NCBI GenBank assembly: GCA_017302635.1 | Contig: JAFLCX010000002.1 | Location: forward strand, 248,001 to 312,000 | Direction of reading: 5' to 3' | Origin: Hyphomicrobiales bacterium | GTDB lineage: Bacteria > Pseudomonadota > Alphaproteobacteria > Rhizobiales > Beijerinckiaceae | DNA: 64,000 nt | Shown here: positions 62,914 through 64,000 of the stretch, one piece after another | How positions within the stretch are numbered: the stretch's first letter is position 1 | Layout of the letters: each line of letters starts with the position of its first letter | Translations under genes and position numbers: made by a program | Notes under the pieces: generated by a model | The model's database searches: none | The model's input: the letters and a program-made list of their open reading frames with translations, nothing else | Told to the model about the DNA's origin: nothing

Positions 62914-63912
62914 TTGAAAACAGCCCTAAGCCAGTTCATCCGTGGCGGCTTCGCAGCTTTGCTGCTGGCATTCATCGTCACAACCATGCCGGCGGGCGCG
63001 CAGCAGCCCTCCAGCGTCAATCCGACAGCGCAATCCGTGAAAGAGGATCAGTTGCTGCGGGCGCTGAAGCCGGGTGACCAACTCACCGGGCGCATTTCGA
63101 TTCCCGATCCCAAGGCGGCCAGCCTTATCCAGCCGGGCCGTGACTGGCGCAGCTTCAATCAGGAAACGCTGCCTAAGCTCGGCACCTACGCGGTGCTCGG
63201 CATGCTGCTCTTGCTGGCGCTGTTCTACATGCTGCGTGGCAAGATCCGGATTGATGCCGGGCCTTCAGGCCAGAAAATCCTCCGCTTCAATTCGGTGGAG
63301 CGTTTCGCGCACTGGACGACCGCGACGAGCTTCATCATTCTTGCAATCACCGGAGCCAATATCACCTTCGGCAAGACGCTTCTCACGCCCATTATGGGAC
63401 CGGAAGCCTTCGCGGCTTGGGCGCAATATGCGAAGTACATCCATAATTATGTGGGCTTTGCCTTCATGGTGGGTGTGCTGCTGGTCTTCCTGGTCTGGGT
63501 GAAGGACAACATGCCGGCCATGGCAGACCTGAAATGGTTTGCGGCTGGTGGCGGCCTTCTGTCCAAAGGACATCATCCGCCGGCCAAACGCTTCAATGGT
63601 GGCCAGAAGATCGTGTTCTGGTCTGTGGTGATCGGTGGCTTCCTGCTCTCGCTCTCCGGCTGGTATCTCGTCTTCCCGTACAACACCACCCTCGCGGATG
63701 TGCAGTGGCAGGCGACGATCCACGGCGTTGCTGCGTTCGTGCTGATCGCGCTGATGCTGGCTCATGCCTACATCGGCTCGATCGGCATGGAAGGTGCCTT
63801 CGATGCGATGGGTTCGGGTGAAGTTGACCTCAACTGGGCCAAGGAACATCACGGCCTCTGGGTCGAGGAAGAGATGAAGAAGGGCACGGCCCATATGCAC
63901 CCTGCCGAGTAG
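62914..63912 (+). CDS. fdhC: Formate dehydrogenase, cytochrome b556 subunit
   Basis: A 332-residue membrane subunit. An N-terminal signal peptide (FAALLLAFIVTTMPAGAQ) and a periplasmic segment lead into a first helix (TYAVLGMLLLLALFYML). Four core helices follow. Haem-ligand His candidates are in ERFAHWTTATSF, KYIHNYVGF and IHGVAAFVLIALMLAHAY. It passes electrons to quinone. TTG 62914 has GGGGAGG just upstream and begins exactly at the signal peptide; an earlier ATG (62857) would bury it. Confidence 0.93.
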   Translation: MKTALSQFIRGGFAALLLAFIVTTMPAGAQQPSSVNPTAQSVKEDQLLRALKPGDQLTGRISIPDPKAASLIQPGRDWRSFNQETLPKLGTYAVLGMLLLLALFYMLRGKIRIDAGPSGQKILRFNSVERFAHWTTATSFIILAITGANITFGKTLLTPIMGPEAFAAWAQYAKYIHNYVGFAFMVGVLLVFLVWVKDNMPAMADLKWFAAGGGLLSKGHHPPAKRFNGGQKIVFWSVVIGGFLLSLSGWYLVFPYNTTLADVQWQATIHGVAAFVLIALMLAHAYIGSIGMEGAFDAMGSGEVDLNWAKEHHGLWVEEEMKKGTAHMHPAE

Positions 63913-63943
63913 TCAGTCGCCTTCATCTGAAATCAGAACTTGA

Positions 63944-63970
63944 AAAGGGCGCGTGAGCGCCCTTTCTTGT
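63944..63970 (+). terminator. Rho-independent terminator after fdhC
   Basis: A perfect 9-bp stem (AAAGGGCGC, 63944-63952; GCGCCCTTT, 63957-63965) around GTGA, with a T-rich tail (CTTGT). It ends the formate dehydrogenase operon. Confidence 0.9.
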
Positions 63971-64000
63971 TTGAGATCGAGGAGAGGGAATCGCTGTGCG

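Overview
The window is a GC-rich, tightly packed stretch of bacterial chromosome. It most resembles an alphaproteobacterium of the order Hyphomicrobiales (Rhizobiales). The evidence is the ffs-dnaX-ybaB-recR order, a DnaX lacking most of the zinc-finger cysteines, and a formate dehydrogenase locus with the DUF3305/DUF3306/TorD set typical of that order. No phage, insertion sequence, CRISPR array, tRNA or rRNA was recognised. The genus cannot be fixed from the sequence alone.

Region 1 (1-18.6 kb) is mostly housekeeping. It holds recR (cut by the window edge), ybaB, dnaX, the SRP RNA, a HIT protein, nudC, pheA, kdsB and a membrane cytochrome c. A yejABEF-type peptide importer, a phosphohexomutase, a HAD phosphatase, an orphan LuxR-type regulator with a degenerate receiver, a quinone oxidoreductase and a GlcD-type FAD dehydrogenase follow. 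Region 2 (18.6-26.5 kb, minus strand) is a purine oxidation unit: xdhA-xdhB-xdhC-guanine deaminase, then an NMT1-type ABC importer. A structured leader before the binding protein could be an NMT1-motif (xanthine) riboswitch.

Region 3 (26.7-45.1 kb) is the most interesting part. It reads as a complete catabolic island for sulfoquinovose (SQ), the plant sulfolipid head group. An ABC importer (39.9-44.1 kb) and a mutarotase bring the sugar in. A Gfo/Idh/MocA protein is the candidate NAD-dependent sulfoquinovosidase, and a fucose-isomerase-like protein is the candidate SQ isomerase. A YihV-like kinase keeps Lys27, Asn109 and Arg138, and a YihT/LacD-like aldolase would split the product to DHAP and sulfolactaldehyde. 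A second operon encodes a GabD-like dehydrogenase, SlcC and ComC (which together invert (S)- to (R)-sulfolactate), sulfolactate sulfo-lyase SuyAB and the exporter SuyZ. Sulfoglycolysis and C-S cleavage would thus be joined in one organism. A GntR/HutC regulator lies between the operons, and ATAAGAC half-sites overlap the promoters on both sides.

Region 4 (45.2-51 kb) holds a ThDP enzyme, OpgC, a YeeE/YedE sulfur-compound transporter, a TTC38-like repeat protein and a TusA-like protein. Region 5 (51-64 kb) is a formate dehydrogenase locus. It contains a periplasmic WD40-cytochrome c fusion, a multi-cluster ferredoxin, a lipoate/biotin ligase-like protein, DUF6505, DUF6352, DUF3305 and DUF3306 proteins, a TorD chaperone with an N-terminal helix-turn-helix, a small Tat protein, and FdhA (cysteine type), FdhB and FdhC, ending at a clear terminator. 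A palindrome upstream of the chaperone gene resembles the sites in the SQ island.
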